From: Kitasatospora humi
GTDB taxonomy: Bacteria; Actinomycetota; Actinomycetes; Streptomycetales; Streptomycetaceae
Length of the DNA: 64,000 nt
Assembly (NCBI RefSeq): GCF_020907985.1
Contig: NZ_JAJJPA010000002.1
Location: 308,570-372,569, forward strand
Direction of reading: 5' to 3'
The translations under genes were made by a program, and so were the position numbers. Under the pieces are notes generated by a model. The model ran no database searches. It saw only the letters and a list, made by a program, of their open reading frames with translations, and had not been told where the DNA came from. Each line of letters starts with the position of its first letter. The stretch's first letter is position 1. Below, piece by piece: positions 35,218-44,162 of the stretch.

Positions 35218-35536
35218 GCTGGTCGCCCCGCTTTCCTGGCGTGGGTTCGGACTGGTCACGCGCGGATCGGCGGCACGCCACGGGCTGACGGGCGACGATC
35301 GGACCGGCGGACGCCTGCGGTCCGGTGCCGCTCATCGGGACCCTCCAGCGGCGTCGGCCTGCGGCCGGTGGGCGTGCCGGGCCCGGCGGACCCGAGCCGG
35401 TCCGGTGGGCGCTGCCGCCGGACCCCGCTCTGCTGTTCATCGTCCTCCTGCCGACCGGTTCGCGCGTGCGCACGGTCCCGAGGAGGGCCCAGCCCGCGCC
35501 GGGTGGGCCCGCGAAATCCCGGAGCCGGCCGGGGAG
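35218..35536. other. 319-bp gap between Usp and GNAT genes
   Basis: Frames here lack start signals and recognisable sequence. It should contain the promoter of the universal stress gene, but I cannot point to convincing boxes. Confidence 0.4.
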
Positions 35537-36145
35537 TCAGCCCCGCCGGGGCGTGCGCAGCCGGTCGCGCGCGGCGAGGAACTCGGCGCGCTGCCGGCTC
35601 ACCAGCCACTCGTCGGCCAGCAGCGACCAGATCTCCTTGGCCTGCCGGCCGCCATCGTGGGGGTAGCGGGCACGCAGCACCCCGTCCAGGCTCATTCCGG
35701 CCCGCTCGGCGACCGCCTGGCTGCGGGTGTTCTCCGGGCTGGTCACCCACTCGACGATCGGCATGCCGCGCTCCACCAGGGCGTACTCGATCAGGTGCCG
35801 CACCCCTGCGGAGATCAGCCCGAGCCCCTCGCCGGCCGGCTCGGCCCAGACCCCGATCTCGGCGACCCCCTGCGCGGAGTCGAAGTGCGGGAACATCACC
35901 CCGCCCACCAGGGTGCCGTTCAGCCAGATGCCGTAGATCCGGGCGGTGTCCGCGGCGGTGCCGTCGGCGTACCGCTGCAGGGTGGCGCGTGCCGAGTCCA
36001 GGTCGGTGCTGCGCGATGCGAAGTTGATGAACGGGTCCAGGTTGGCCCGCGCCCGGTCCATGTGCGCGAGGAACTCCTCGGCGTGGTGCGGCTCCAGTGG
36101 GCGGAGCTCGGCAGGCAGGGTCTCGGACAGCGGTACGGCGAACAC
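35537..36145 (-). CDS. GNAT acetyltransferase (RimL-like)
   Basis: 202 residues from GTG 36145, chosen because GAGGAG lies five bases upstream; an ATG at 36172 is weaker. Segments LRPLEPHHAEEFLAHMDRAR, VAEIGVWAEPAGEGLGLISA, and PIVEWVTSPENTRSQAVAER followed by AGMSLDG give the RimJ/L order; the region between is normal. It should acetylate a protein N-terminus or small amine. The palindrome at 36175-36184 just upstream may control it. Confidence 0.85.
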   Translation of the reverse strand: MFAVPLSETLPAELRPLEPHHAEEFLAHMDRARANLDPFINFASRSTDLDSARATLQRYADGTAADTARIYGIWLNGTLVGGVMFPHFDSAQGVAEIGVWAEPAGEGLGLISAGVRHLIEYALVERGMPIVEWVTSPENTRSQAVAERAGMSLDGVLRARYPHDGGRQAKEIWSLLADEWLVSRQRAEFLAARDRLRTPRRG

Positions 36146-36174
36146 CGGTTCTCCTCGGGGCACAGCATGCATAA

Positions 36175-36184
36175 CAAACGTTTG
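36175..36184. promoter_or_regulatory. Palindrome CAAACGTTTG upstream of the GNAT gene
   Basis: A perfect ten-base palindrome in a short A/T-rich patch, 30 bases before the GNAT start. Its form and position fit a TetR- or MarR-type operator, but no regulator is adjacent. Confidence 0.35.
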
Positions 36185-36292
36185 GTACGTGGCAGGAGCC
36201 TAACCCGGCCGGGAGCGTCCGGGGTGGGCGGGGCCTCGCGGGCTTGCGCGGGCGGGGAGCTCGGCGTGCCTGGCCGAGGGCCCTCGGGCGGG

Positions 36293-36550
36293 CTACTCCC
36301 GGGCGGCCGGGTCGTTGCCGGTCGCCTCCGCGGTGCCAGCGCGGAGCAGCTGGTGGCCCAGCTCCACCAGGGCCCGGCCGGCGGCGAATTCGTCGCCGAT
36401 CTGCGGCACCTGCGTGTCCCGCGGATTGCGGCGCGCGCTGCTGGTGGTCTCCAGCACGCCCTCGCCGGTGTCCAGCACGGCGTGCACCGTGGTGTCGTCC
36501 CCGTCCTCGGTGAGCTCCAGCCGCAGCTGCCACTCCTTGGTACGAACCAT
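36293..36550 (-). CDS. DUF1876 protein (second copy)
   Basis: 85 residues from ATG 36550, with AGGAGG nine bases upstream. The sequence WQLRLELTEDGDDTTVHAVL, DTGEGVLETTSSARRNPRD and ALVELGHQLLRAGTAEATG matches the DUF1876 protein at 30729-31010 segment by segment. The two flank the archease-CapA-RtcB and universal stress genes. Function unknown; the family is linked by context to actinobacterial stress responses. Confidence 0.85.
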   Translation of the reverse strand: MVRTKEWQLRLELTEDGDDTTVHAVLDTGEGVLETTSSARRNPRDTQVPQIGDEFAAGRALVELGHQLLRAGTAEATGNDPAARE

Positions 36551-36650
36551 CCCGACCAGCCTCCTAGACGCCAATCCCCATCCTGCGCCCACCCGGACCG
36601 CCCCGCCGAACGCACCGTACTCCGCCCGTGGGGTGTGGCATCCTGGGCCG

Positions 36651-36788
36651 GTGCTCATGGTTGGCCGGGTAATCGGCGGTGGCGACCTGCGGAGGGTGCT
36701 GCCGCTGCTGGAGCGGCTGGCGGGCGGCGCTGGGCCCGGGCCCCGGGCCGGAGGTGGCCCGGGTGGCCGCCTCCGGGGGAGCGGCTGA
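36651..36788 (+). CDS. Possible 45-aa frame or gene fragment
   Basis: From GTG 36651 the frame reads MVGRVIGGGDLRRVLPLLER and then becomes Gly/Pro-rich to a TGA. The start resembles the 5' end of a normal protein, the rest does not. It is either a truncated gene or chance. No ribosome site is clear. Confidence 0.2.
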   Translation: MLMVGRVIGGGDLRRVLPLLERLAGGAGPGPRAGGGPGGRLRGSG

Positions 36789-36810
36789 CGGGCGCGGGCT
36801 GAGCGCTCGG

Positions 36811-37779
36811 TCAGCGGGTCGCGGCGAGGGCCAGTGCGGCCGCCCCGATCACCCCCGCGTCGGTGCCCAGCTGCGCCGGAGCGACCACCAGGCCGCGGGT
36901 GTACGAGAGCGTGGCGTAGCTGTCGAGGTGGCGCCGCAGCGGAGCGAGGAACAGCTCGCCGGCCTGGGCGACACCGCCGCCGATCACCGCCGCCTCCAGG
37001 TCGACCAGCGCGGCAGTGCCGGCGATGCCCACCGCGAGCGCCCGGGCCGCGCGGTCGAAGGCGGCCAGCGCCGGCGGATCCCCCGCCCTGGCGGCCCGGG
37101 CCACGGCCACCGCGGAGTCGTCGTCGCCACTCGGCCGCCAGCCGGCCGCGCGGGCGTGGCGGGCGATGGCGGTGCCACTGGCCAGCCCTTCCAGGCAGCC
37201 GCGGGAACCGCAGGCGCACGGCTCGCCGTCCGGATCGATGCTGATGTGGCCGAGGTGGCCGGCGTTGCCGCTCGGCCCGGGATGCACCTGGCCGTTCAGC
37301 ACCAGGCCGGCGCCGACGCCGGTGGAGACCACGATGCAGAGCGCGTTGCGGTACGGCCGCGCGGCGCCGCGCCAGTGCTCGGCGGCCGCCATCGCGACCG
37401 CGTCGCCGCCCAGCACCACCGGCCGGTCACCGACCGCGGGGTGCTTCTGCACCTGCTCGACCAACGGAAAATCGCGCCACCCGGGGATGTTGACCGGGCT
37501 GACCGTGCCGGACCGGATGTCCACCGGCCCGGCGCTGCCGACGCCGACGGCGGTGGCCTCGGACCACAGCGGGTGCTCGGCCAGCGCGTCCACGGCCCCG
37601 GCCACCGCGGCGAACACCGACTCGGCCGACTCCCTGGCCGGGGTGGGAACTTGGCAGCGGTGCAGCAGGGTGCCGGCCCCGTCGACGAGCCCGGCGGCGA
37701 TCTTCGTGCCGCCGATGTCCACGGCCGCGATCAGGGCGGTTCCAGGGTTGCTCACTCGGGGCACGGGGTGGCTGCTCAT
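36811..37779 (-). CDS. ROK-family sugar kinase (glucokinase-like)
   Basis: 322 residues. The ATP-binding DIGGTKIAAGLVDGAG (about residue 22), the sugar-binding region GPSGNAGHLGHISIDPDG and the zinc motif CACGSRGCLEG (about 190) are all present, as in Streptomyces glucokinase GlkA and ROK N-acetylsugar kinases. No HTH is present, so it is an enzyme and not a ROK repressor. ATG 37779 is chosen: TATGCT (37793-37788) is a likely -10 box eight bases upstream, making the message leaderless. No transport genes are adjacent. Confidence 0.88.
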   Translation of the reverse strand: MSSHPVPRVSNPGTALIAAVDIGGTKIAAGLVDGAGTLLHRCQVPTPARESAESVFAAVAGAVDALAEHPLWSEATAVGVGSAGPVDIRSGTVSPVNIPGWRDFPLVEQVQKHPAVGDRPVVLGGDAVAMAAAEHWRGAARPYRNALCIVVSTGVGAGLVLNGQVHPGPSGNAGHLGHISIDPDGEPCACGSRGCLEGLASGTAIARHARAAGWRPSGDDDSAVAVARAARAGDPPALAAFDRAARALAVGIAGTAALVDLEAAVIGGGVAQAGELFLAPLRRHLDSYATLSYTRGLVVAPAQLGTDAGVIGAAALALAATR

Positions 37780-37898
37780 GATCTGGAGCATACGGGGCCG
37801 GCGTTCGGTGCGACGGAGGAACCGCTCCCGCGGTCACGGGCTGTCAGCCGTCACCGCTAGCGTCCCCACCACGACGTCCGGGAACGGGGGAAACGATC

Positions 37899-38537
37899 GT
37901 GAGCTTCCTGGGGATGTGGGTGGTGGTCCCGTTGCCCGACGCGGTGGTGGCGGAGCTGGCGCCGGTGTTGAAGCCGGTCATAGCAGAGCAGCAGAGCTCG
38001 CCGGAGACACGCGCGTTGTGGGAGGAGTGGGTGCAAGCGCCGGAGCGGGTCCGGGGGTTGCGACGCCGGCGCCGGCCTGACGAACCGGTGTCGGAGGCCG
38101 AGAGCGAGGCGTTCATGGAACTGTCCAGCGCCTGCCCGCTGGACGAGCACGTCGAGCTCCTCTACGAGGCGATGAACCAGTCGCCGAAGGAGTGGCACGA
38201 CCTGGCAGTCTGCGCCGGATGCCGCAAGGGCTATCCGGCGGCAGCACTGGCGCACGGCCTGGGCCCGGCCCGTTTCGCGATGCTGCCCGGCTGGTTCGGC
38301 GACTTCGTGCTCACCGCCGAAGAGGTCCGCGCCGGCTTGCCCGCCGTCACCGCCGCGCTGGAGCTGAACCCCGAGCAGCGGCGTGCCGTCGAGCAGCGCA
38401 CCGCCGAGTGGCTCTGCGAGATGGGTGACGGTGACCCGGGGGAAGCGGATGCGATGCTGGACCGGCTGGTGCCGCTGTGGCGCGGGGCGGTCGAACGCGG
38501 GGCAGGCCTGCTGGGTTGCATGATCATCCCGAGCTGA
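37899..38537 (+). CDS. Hypothetical cytosolic protein (212 aa)
   Basis: From GTG 37899 with GGGGGA upstream. The product is soluble and mostly helical, with an Arg-rich stretch near residue 55 (RVRGLRRRRRPDEP), a Cys pair in VCAGCRKGY, and MLPGWFGDFVLTAEEVRAGL. The pattern of an N-terminal MSFLGMWVVVP followed by charged helices resembles conserved actinobacterial proteins of unknown role. I cannot name a family. A strong hairpin terminator follows at 38600-38639. Confidence 0.6.
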   Translation: MSFLGMWVVVPLPDAVVAELAPVLKPVIAEQQSSPETRALWEEWVQAPERVRGLRRRRRPDEPVSEAESEAFMELSSACPLDEHVELLYEAMNQSPKEWHDLAVCAGCRKGYPAAALAHGLGPARFAMLPGWFGDFVLTAEEVRAGLPAVTAALELNPEQRRAVEQRTAEWLCEMGDGDPGEADAMLDRLVPLWRGAVERGAGLLGCMIIPS

Positions 38538-38599
38538 CACCGGGCCCGGCGGCTGGGCCACCCGACGGACCGGCGGTGGTCTGCCCGTACGGACCGGCG

Positions 38600-38639
38600 G
38601 TGGGTCCGCCCCCGGCCGTTCGACCGGGGGCAGACCCAC
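38600..38639. terminator. Bidirectional hairpin terminator
   Basis: Arms of 16 bases (38600-38615 and 38624-38639, one mismatch) with an eight-base loop, built from GTGGGTC...GACCCAC. It lies between convergent genes ending at 38537 and 38698 and can serve both. Confidence 0.8.
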
Positions 38640-38697
38640 CTGGATGCCTCAGCAGTGCTCCACCTTCAGTGGTGCCCCACCTCAGTGGTTCTCCACC

Positions 38698-40659
38698 TCA
38701 GTAGAGCTTCACCGAGGCGTCGTCGATCAGGAACGCGGTCTGGCCGCTGGTCTCGTGGGCGACCAGCTTGATGCCGACCGTGGAGCCGAACTCCGGTGAC
38801 ACGAAGGGCGTCAGGTCCAGTTGCTGCAACTGGTAGCCCTTGGTGGCGTTCTGGTTGTTCCACGTCCGCACGGTGCCGAGGTAGTTGCCGCTCCACTGGT
38901 CGTAGAGCTCCAGCGAGAGGAAGTCGACCGGCGGGCCGGCGGCAGCCGTGGTGCCCGGGGTGTTGCCGGTGATGTTCAACCAGAAGGAGAGGTGCTCCTT
39001 GGTGTAGCCCGGGGTGGTCTCGATCCACTGGGTGATCGAGTCGTCGGTCGCGGTGTTCTGGCCCAGCCAGGCGTACTTCGTCCCGCTGTGCGGCTGCTGC
39101 GCGCTGGACGGAGTGATGATGTTGTAGCCGGACGGGTTCCAGACGCCGTGGTCACTGGTGCCGTTCTCGAAGCCGGCGTCATTGAGCTGCTCGATCGCGG
39201 TGCAGCCGAGCTGCGGGCCCTTGAAGAAGCCGGCCTTGAAGGTCTGGCTCTGCGAATTGCCCTGGTCGTCCTGGCCGGTGACGGTGATGGTCTTCCAACC
39301 GGTGCTGCTGGTGGTGCCGGTGATGTGGCCCGTGGTGGCGTTGATCTTCAGGCCACTGGGCAGGCCCTTGGCGCTGTAGCGGATCGGGCGCCCGGCGGTG
39401 TCGGAGGCGAGCACCGGGATGTCCACCGGCTTCCCGCTCTGCACGGTCTGCTCGCACGGCTGGGTGACCAGCAGCGGGGAGTTGGTGAACAGCGGGTCGT
39501 CGCCCGTGCAGAGGTGGTCGTAGTTGGACCACATGGTCTGCACCGGGAAGCTACCGGTGGAGAGCTTGAGGTTGAACATCCCGCCGTTGGTGCCGACCGG
39601 GATCCAGGAGCACTTGTCGGCGATCTCCTGGCCGGTGGCGTCCGTCCAGGCGCCGATGGGGTTCTGGTCGGTGATGGTCTCGGCGTACTCGTGGCCGCCG
39701 ATGATGCCGTAGCCGTCGAGGCGGCCGCGCGGACCGGGGTTGATCCAGTTGGTGCCGCACGGGCCGACGTCGGTCAGGTACGGCATCAGGGTGTAGGCCA
39801 CGGTGCCGGCCGAGGGGGTCCGCATGAAGGTGTGCCAGGCGCAGTAGCCCAGCTCCTTCCACTTGTCGGAGTCCTCGCCCTGCGGGGTGTTGATGATGTA
39901 CTGGACGTTGCGGTTCTGGTCCGGGGTGGCGTTGCCGAAGTGCTTTGCGGCGGCGAGCGCTTCGGCCGCGATCTGCGGCTCGGTGGCGGCCTGCGGGGAG
40001 GGTGCCGTGTTGTCGTACCAGACGCCGGCCAGGGTCTGCCCGGCCTGCGGGAAGCCGACGTGGTTGGCGCCCGCGGGGCAGGAGGTGGAGCCGGGCGTGA
40101 TGCCCTCGCAGTACTGGGTCATCACCTTGGACCAGGTGTCGGTGCTGCTGCCCAGGCCCTTGAAGAACTCCTGCTGGTAGGGCGCGGCCTGGTCGGGGTC
40201 ACCGGACAACGTGGTGTCACCGGTGGCGGGGTCGGTGCCCTGGGTGCCCCACTGGCTGCCCCAGTAGATCAAGTAGACCTTCGGGGGCCCGGTGGTGACG
40301 CCGATCGAGTCCTGCCCGCCGCGGTAGGTCATCTGCAGGTCGTAGTTGTTGTGCGTGATGACCTTGCCGGTGGCGTTCGCTCCGGCCGCGTTGGCGGCCT
40401 TCTGCTTGGCGAAGGTGTCGGCGTTGGGCATCACGTTTGGGCGGGTGGCGCCGAGTTGCACCCAGGTGCCGTTGATCTGCTGCCAGCCCTCGCTGGCGGG
40501 GTGGGTGTCCGGGCTGGTGGCGGCGGTGGCGCTGCTGGGCGGAGTGATGGGCTGCGCGCCGGCCGTACCGCTGAGGCCGGCGGTTGCGACGCCTAAGGTG
40601 AGGCCGGTCAGCAGCAGTCGTTTCAGTGCGCTACCGGCGCGGGAGCGTGCTGTGGGCAC
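38698..40659 (-). CDS. Secreted Ig-domain protein with HEYAE motif
   Basis: 653 residues. The signal peptide (1-35) has SALKRLLLTGLTLGVATAG and ends in GAQ. The main domain includes GPPKVYLIYWGSQWG, NRNVQYIINTPQG and the conserved IIGGHEYAETITDQNPIGA (about residue 321), whose HExxE form suggests metal binding or peptidase-like chemistry. A putative Ig domain follows (about 385-470, PSGLKINATTGHITGT), then a C-terminal jelly-roll-like domain (ITQWIETTPGYTKEHLSFWL). Such proteins are common in Streptomyces secretomes but no activity is established. GTG 40659 is the start. Confidence 0.75.
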   Translation of the reverse strand: MPTARSRAGSALKRLLLTGLTLGVATAGLSGTAGAQPITPPSSATAATSPDTHPASEGWQQINGTWVQLGATRPNVMPNADTFAKQKAANAAGANATGKVITHNNYDLQMTYRGGQDSIGVTTGPPKVYLIYWGSQWGTQGTDPATGDTTLSGDPDQAAPYQQEFFKGLGSSTDTWSKVMTQYCEGITPGSTSCPAGANHVGFPQAGQTLAGVWYDNTAPSPQAATEPQIAAEALAAAKHFGNATPDQNRNVQYIINTPQGEDSDKWKELGYCAWHTFMRTPSAGTVAYTLMPYLTDVGPCGTNWINPGPRGRLDGYGIIGGHEYAETITDQNPIGAWTDATGQEIADKCSWIPVGTNGGMFNLKLSTGSFPVQTMWSNYDHLCTGDDPLFTNSPLLVTQPCEQTVQSGKPVDIPVLASDTAGRPIRYSAKGLPSGLKINATTGHITGTTSSTGWKTITVTGQDDQGNSQSQTFKAGFFKGPQLGCTAIEQLNDAGFENGTSDHGVWNPSGYNIITPSSAQQPHSGTKYAWLGQNTATDDSITQWIETTPGYTKEHLSFWLNITGNTPGTTAAAGPPVDFLSLELYDQWSGNYLGTVRTWNNQNATKGYQLQQLDLTPFVSPEFGSTVGIKLVAHETSGQTAFLIDDASVKLY

Positions 40660-40759
40660 GAGGGGTCCTGACTCTCAGTGAACGGGAACGGCGGCAACCG
40701 TCGACAGGCGCTCTGCGGCGGCGGTCGACGGTGCCGTGTGCAATAACACATGTCACCCG

Positions 40760-41446
40760 TCACAGGGTCAAGGCCTCCGGCGCGATGTTCTCCGGACGAC
40801 CCGGGTGCCGAGCCCGACTATCGGACGGCAGGCCCCGATCCCGGTGGAGGTCGCGCAGCAGGGCGATCTCGGCACCGTGGTGCAGCACTTCCTGGTTCAC
40901 CCACCAGACCACCTCGACGAACGGCTCCTCCGCATCGCCGCCGTACGGATAGGTGCAGTGGCCGACCTCGTCGAGCGCCGCATCGTCCGTCCTGAGCAGC
41001 GCGCCGCGCCAGGCCTCGGCGGCCGACGTCAGGATGGCGACCGCCGAGGCGGCGTCGGTGCCCACCGGACAGTCGTCGAAGGTCATCGACCGCCCGCCGA
41101 CCGTGTAGTCCGCGCGCAGCGCGAGCAGCTCGCTGAGGTGGGTCATCCGCCAGGCGATCGTGGTGAACGGCGGCGGCCAGGGGTGCTCACCGGACGCGCT
41201 GTCGCGTCCCCAGTCGCCGCCGCCGAGCAGCCGGGTCGCCCGAGGCCCGGGCCCATCCGTCCGGGGCCGCACCGACCAGCAGCCGGCCACCGGCTCCCAG
41301 AGGTACTCCTCGTCGGTCAGCGGGTCGGTCCTGATCGGCGTTCCGTTGCCGCTGTCCATCACCGGACCGGTCAGCCGGTCCCGCAGCCGCTGGTACGCGA
41401 AATCGAACTGTGCCAGTAGGGGGCCGAGCCGTGCGGGTGTCGCCAC
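40760..41446 (-). CDS. DinB-family protein (putative metal-dependent transferase/hydrolase)
   Basis: 228 residues from GTG 41446 with GGAGGAG seven bases upstream. The four-helix DinB pattern is visible: LLAQFDFAYQRLRDRLTG, LWEPVAGCWSVRP, IAWRMTHLSELLALRADY and WWVNQEVLHHGAEIALLRDL, which supply the three metal-binding His positions. Relatives include thiol transferases using mycothiol. The substrate is unknown. Confidence 0.8.
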   Translation of the reverse strand: MATPARLGPLLAQFDFAYQRLRDRLTGPVMDSGNGTPIRTDPLTDEEYLWEPVAGCWSVRPRTDGPGPRATRLLGGGDWGRDSASGEHPWPPPFTTIAWRMTHLSELLALRADYTVGGRSMTFDDCPVGTDAASAVAILTSAAEAWRGALLRTDDAALDEVGHCTYPYGGDAEEPFVEVVWWVNQEVLHHGAEIALLRDLHRDRGLPSDSRARHPGRPENIAPEALTL

Positions 41447-41712
41447 CGTGGTACTCCTCCGTGAGACGGCAAACGCGTCGAACGCTGCCACGGCGGGCTC
41501 CCGGGCGCATCTCCTTTTATCGCTGACCGGCCGTCAGGTCGCTTGCCCGGCTTGGGTGACCCGCCAGGACCACCGGGACGCCTCGGCTGGGCGCTTCGCC
41601 GCCTGCCCGGGGCCGCCGGGCGCTTCGCCGCCCGCCCGGGCTGAGCGAGCGGCCGACGGTCAGCGAGCGGCCGACACCTGGAGCCGCCCGGGGCCGTGTG
41701 GCGCCGGCGGGC

Positions 41713-42549
41713 CTAGGACCAGTGCGCGGGCCGGGTGAGGGCAGCCGGCAGCGCGGTGGCGGCGTCGCCCTTGGCGGCGTTGAGCTGGGCCTGGGTGAGG
41801 AAGAGGGCACCGGTGAGGTCGGCGCCCCGCAGGTCGGCGTCCCGCAGGTCGGCGCCGATCAGGTCCGCCGAGCGCAGATCGGCCTTCCTGAGGTCGGCCG
41901 CGACCAGCAGCGCGCCGCGCAGGCTGGCGCCGCGCAGATCGGCGCCGGCGAGCTTCGCACCCATCAGGTCGGCACCCCGGTGGTTGCGCTTCTTGCCGGG
42001 CACCTTGGCCCGGGCCAGCTCGCCGGCTCGGAGCAGCAGCTCGTTGGCCTCGCCGCGCAGCGCCATCACGTCGACCTCGGTGATCGACTCGGCACTGCCC
42101 CGGGTGAGGCCGTCCACCTTGTCGTGGGCGCGGCGCAGTTGCTCGTGCACCGAGCGGGCCTCGGGCAGGTCGAGCGCCTCCGCGATGTACCAGAGCAGCT
42201 CGTGCAGGTGCCGCATGACCGGGAAGACCTGGAACATCAGCCGTGAGCTGCCCGGTTCCTCGCGCCAGCTCCTGCCGCCGAACGTCACCTGGGAGACCTT
42301 CTGGCCGGCGCCGAAGCAGTCGAAGACCGTGCAGCCGGAGAAGCCCTCCTGCCGCAGCTCCGCGTGGATGCCGCAGCGGAAGTCCTGCTGGAGGTTGTGG
42401 CACGGCCGGCCGGCGTCCTTGCCGGTCGCGAAGTCGGCGGAGCGGGCGAACGGCAGCGCGACGCAGCAGAGGCCGAAGCAGTTCGCACAGTCGGCCAGCA
42501 ACTCCTGGCGGCTGTCGTGGCGGGCTGGGGTGTTGGGCTGCTGGGACAC
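41713..42549 (-). CDS. Protein with YkgJ-like Cys cluster and pentapeptide repeats
   Basis: 278 residues from GTG 42549. The first third is Cys-rich ([41 protein letters not shown]), like the YkgJ metal-binding domain. The last 80 residues are pentapeptide repeats of the A(D/N)Lxx type ([40 protein letters not shown]), forming a right-handed beta-helix. Residues between are helical. Fusion of an Fe-S or zinc cluster with pentapeptide repeats is known in streptomycetes but unexplained; the protein may bind DNA-like surfaces or partner proteins. Confidence 0.8.
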   Translation of the reverse strand: MSQQPNTPARHDSRQELLADCANCFGLCCVALPFARSADFATGKDAGRPCHNLQQDFRCGIHAELRQEGFSGCTVFDCFGAGQKVSQVTFGGRSWREEPGSSRLMFQVFPVMRHLHELLWYIAEALDLPEARSVHEQLRRAHDKVDGLTRGSAESITEVDVMALRGEANELLLRAGELARAKVPGKKRNHRGADLMGAKLAGADLRGASLRGALLVAADLRKADLRSADLIGADLRDADLRGADLTGALFLTQAQLNAAKGDAATALPAALTRPAHWS

Positions 42550-42748
42550 CTTGGTTGATCTCCTGCCGACTGTCTCGGAACCGCTCCATTCTCCCAGACG
42601 CCCCGGCCCCCGCCGAACGCGGAGGCCGGGGTCGCACATCTGCGCCAACCGGGTGGACCCGGGCGTCGTGCCACGCCGGTGCGTCGGCCGGGCGGCGCGG
42701 GAGTGGTCCGATGGTGCTCCCGATCCCCGCCGAACGGAGGCGTTACCG

Positions 42749-43447
42749 ATGCGCTCGTTCCGCCGCGCCCTTCTCATGACCAGCACGACCCCCAGGCCCG
42801 CACTGCCCCGGCGCGCGGTCGCGCTGGGGGCGCTGCTCGCCGCCGCACTGGTCGCGGCGGACGGCTCGACGGCCTTCGCGGCGGATGCCGCCTTCGGCTG
42901 GCACCCGGGACTCGGTGCCGCACTGCTGGCACGCGCGAACGAGGGGCGCGGAGCAGGGACCTGTTCCACCGTCAACCCGGAGCGGAACGTGCTCGGTGGC
43001 ACCGCGTTCGGCGAGAGCTGCACCGGGAACGGCGGTGAGCCCGAGTACTGGTGCGCGGACTTCGCCAAGTGGGTATGGCAGCACGCGGGCGCCGACGTCA
43101 CCGGCCTGGACGGCTGGGCGCACAACTTCGTGGACCATGCGCACGCCAACGGCAGCAGGGTCCACACCGATCGCGGCTACCGCCCGCGGCTGGGCGATGC
43201 CGCCGTCTACTCCGTCCACCACGTCGGCATCGTGACCGCCGTCAGCCGGGACGGCTCCGTCGAGATCACCAACGGCGACTGGGGCGGCGAGGACATCCCG
43301 GGCGATCTCCGCACCGAGGAGGCACACTTCGCCAGGACCTCCCGGGTGGTCACCGAGCGGGTGGCGGCCGCACAGGCACCGGTCAACAGCTTCCAGACGG
43401 CGCAGCACTACGTCGTCACGGCCTATGTCACGCCCCGAGGACGCTGA
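42749..43447 (+). CDS. Secreted CHAP-domain cell-wall hydrolase-like protein
   Basis: 232 residues from ATG 42749 with GGAGG eight bases upstream. The signal peptide extends to about residue 45 ([20 protein letters not shown] then ADAA). The CHAP catalytic Cys is in [18 protein letters not shown] (about residue 101) and the His in [12 protein letters not shown] (about 157), with NGDWGG supplying the third position. Such enzymes cut peptidoglycan peptides or amide bonds. No cell-wall-binding domain is present. Confidence 0.82.
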   Translation: MRSFRRALLMTSTTPRPALPRRAVALGALLAAALVAADGSTAFAADAAFGWHPGLGAALLARANEGRGAGTCSTVNPERNVLGGTAFGESCTGNGGEPEYWCADFAKWVWQHAGADVTGLDGWAHNFVDHAHANGSRVHTDRGYRPRLGDAAVYSVHHVGIVTAVSRDGSVEITNGDWGGEDIPGDLRTEEAHFARTSRVVTERVAAAQAPVNSFQTAQHYVVTAYVTPRGR

Positions 43448-43551
43448 ATCGCCTGGAGGGCACTCGACGAGCCGGCAACCCCTGCCAGGGATTCTCGGGT
43501 GCCCTGGCTGCTGCCCGTGCCGGTAAGAGGTCCGGGCCGTTCGGTCACCGC

Positions 43552-43830
43552 ATGGCCCGGCGGGCGTGGATCGTCGCGGCCGGCATCGAGACCATCGCCG
43601 AACTCGGCTACGCCCAGGCCTCGTTCGCCCCCATCGCCGAGCACACCTAGCTGAGTGGCACCCGGCTGATCTGCTGCGACATCGCGGGTGAGGACGACCT
43701 GGTCCGAGCGGTCATGGCCGACGTCCACGCGAACACGGCGCGGCCCTACGACCGCCGCTCCGGCCGCTACGCCCCGCTCGTCGAACCGGCCCGCGGTCCG
43801 ACCGGCAAGCGCGGAGGTCGCGGTGCCTGA
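43552..43830 (+). pseudogene. TetR-family regulator remnant
   Basis: The frame reads RRAWIVAAGIETIAELGYAQ and SFAPIAEHT, the first helices of a TetR DNA-binding domain, then a TAG at 43648. Reading on in the same frame gives GEDDLVRAVMADVHANTARP, the expected following helix. The recognition helix region is mutated (LSGTRLICCDIA) and no ligand domain remains. It is a decayed regulator. Confidence 0.65.
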
Positions 43831-43840
43831 CACGGTCGCC

Positions 43841-43905
43841 CGCGCGACCCCTTGCGGACCCCTTGCGTGACCTCTTGTGCGACCCCTTGCGCGTCGCCCG
43901 ACCCG
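43841..43905. repeat. Imperfect 15-bp tandem repeats (GACCCCTTGCG type)
   Basis: Four related units GCGACCCCTTGCG, GACCCCTTGCGT, GACCTCTTGTGC and GACCCCTTGCGC follow one another after the TetR remnant. No gene is seen from here to 44077. Confidence 0.75.
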
Positions 43906-44077
43906 CGTGGGACGATCTTCCAGCCCCGCACAACGCGGGCACTTCTCATCGAAGGAATGAAGACCTATGGCCCCGGCGTCCTTCAGCGGCCGCCGCCGGT
44001 ACTGAGCGACTGCTCCAGCCCAACCAGCAGTAATCGCCGTACCGTTCACCCCAGCGGTGGCCCCACGAAAGCGCGGA

Positions 44078-44092
44078 CTGACGTCTCGTCAG
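44078..44092. promoter_or_regulatory. Palindrome CTGACG-TCT-CGTCAG, probable TetR-type operator
   Basis: Six-base perfect arms with three-base spacer, 70 bases before the GNAT gene. The same arms with spacer CAT occur at 60409-60423. A shared regulator is suggested. Confidence 0.5.
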
Positions 44093-44162
44093 CAACCGCC
44101 GCGCTCGCTCGTTGAAGCATCCTGCCTTCATCCATCTCGTTTTTCGTGAGGTCAACACCACC

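Noticed and set aside
41530..41660. Repeated GGGCGCTTCGCCGCC segments after the DinB gene as a regulatory array
   Set aside because: Only two copies in simple G+C-rich DNA; no symmetry or promoter context to support a function.
43460..44160. The region around the TetR remnant as an insertion sequence
   Set aside because: No transposase motif, no terminal inverted repeats and no target duplication could be seen.
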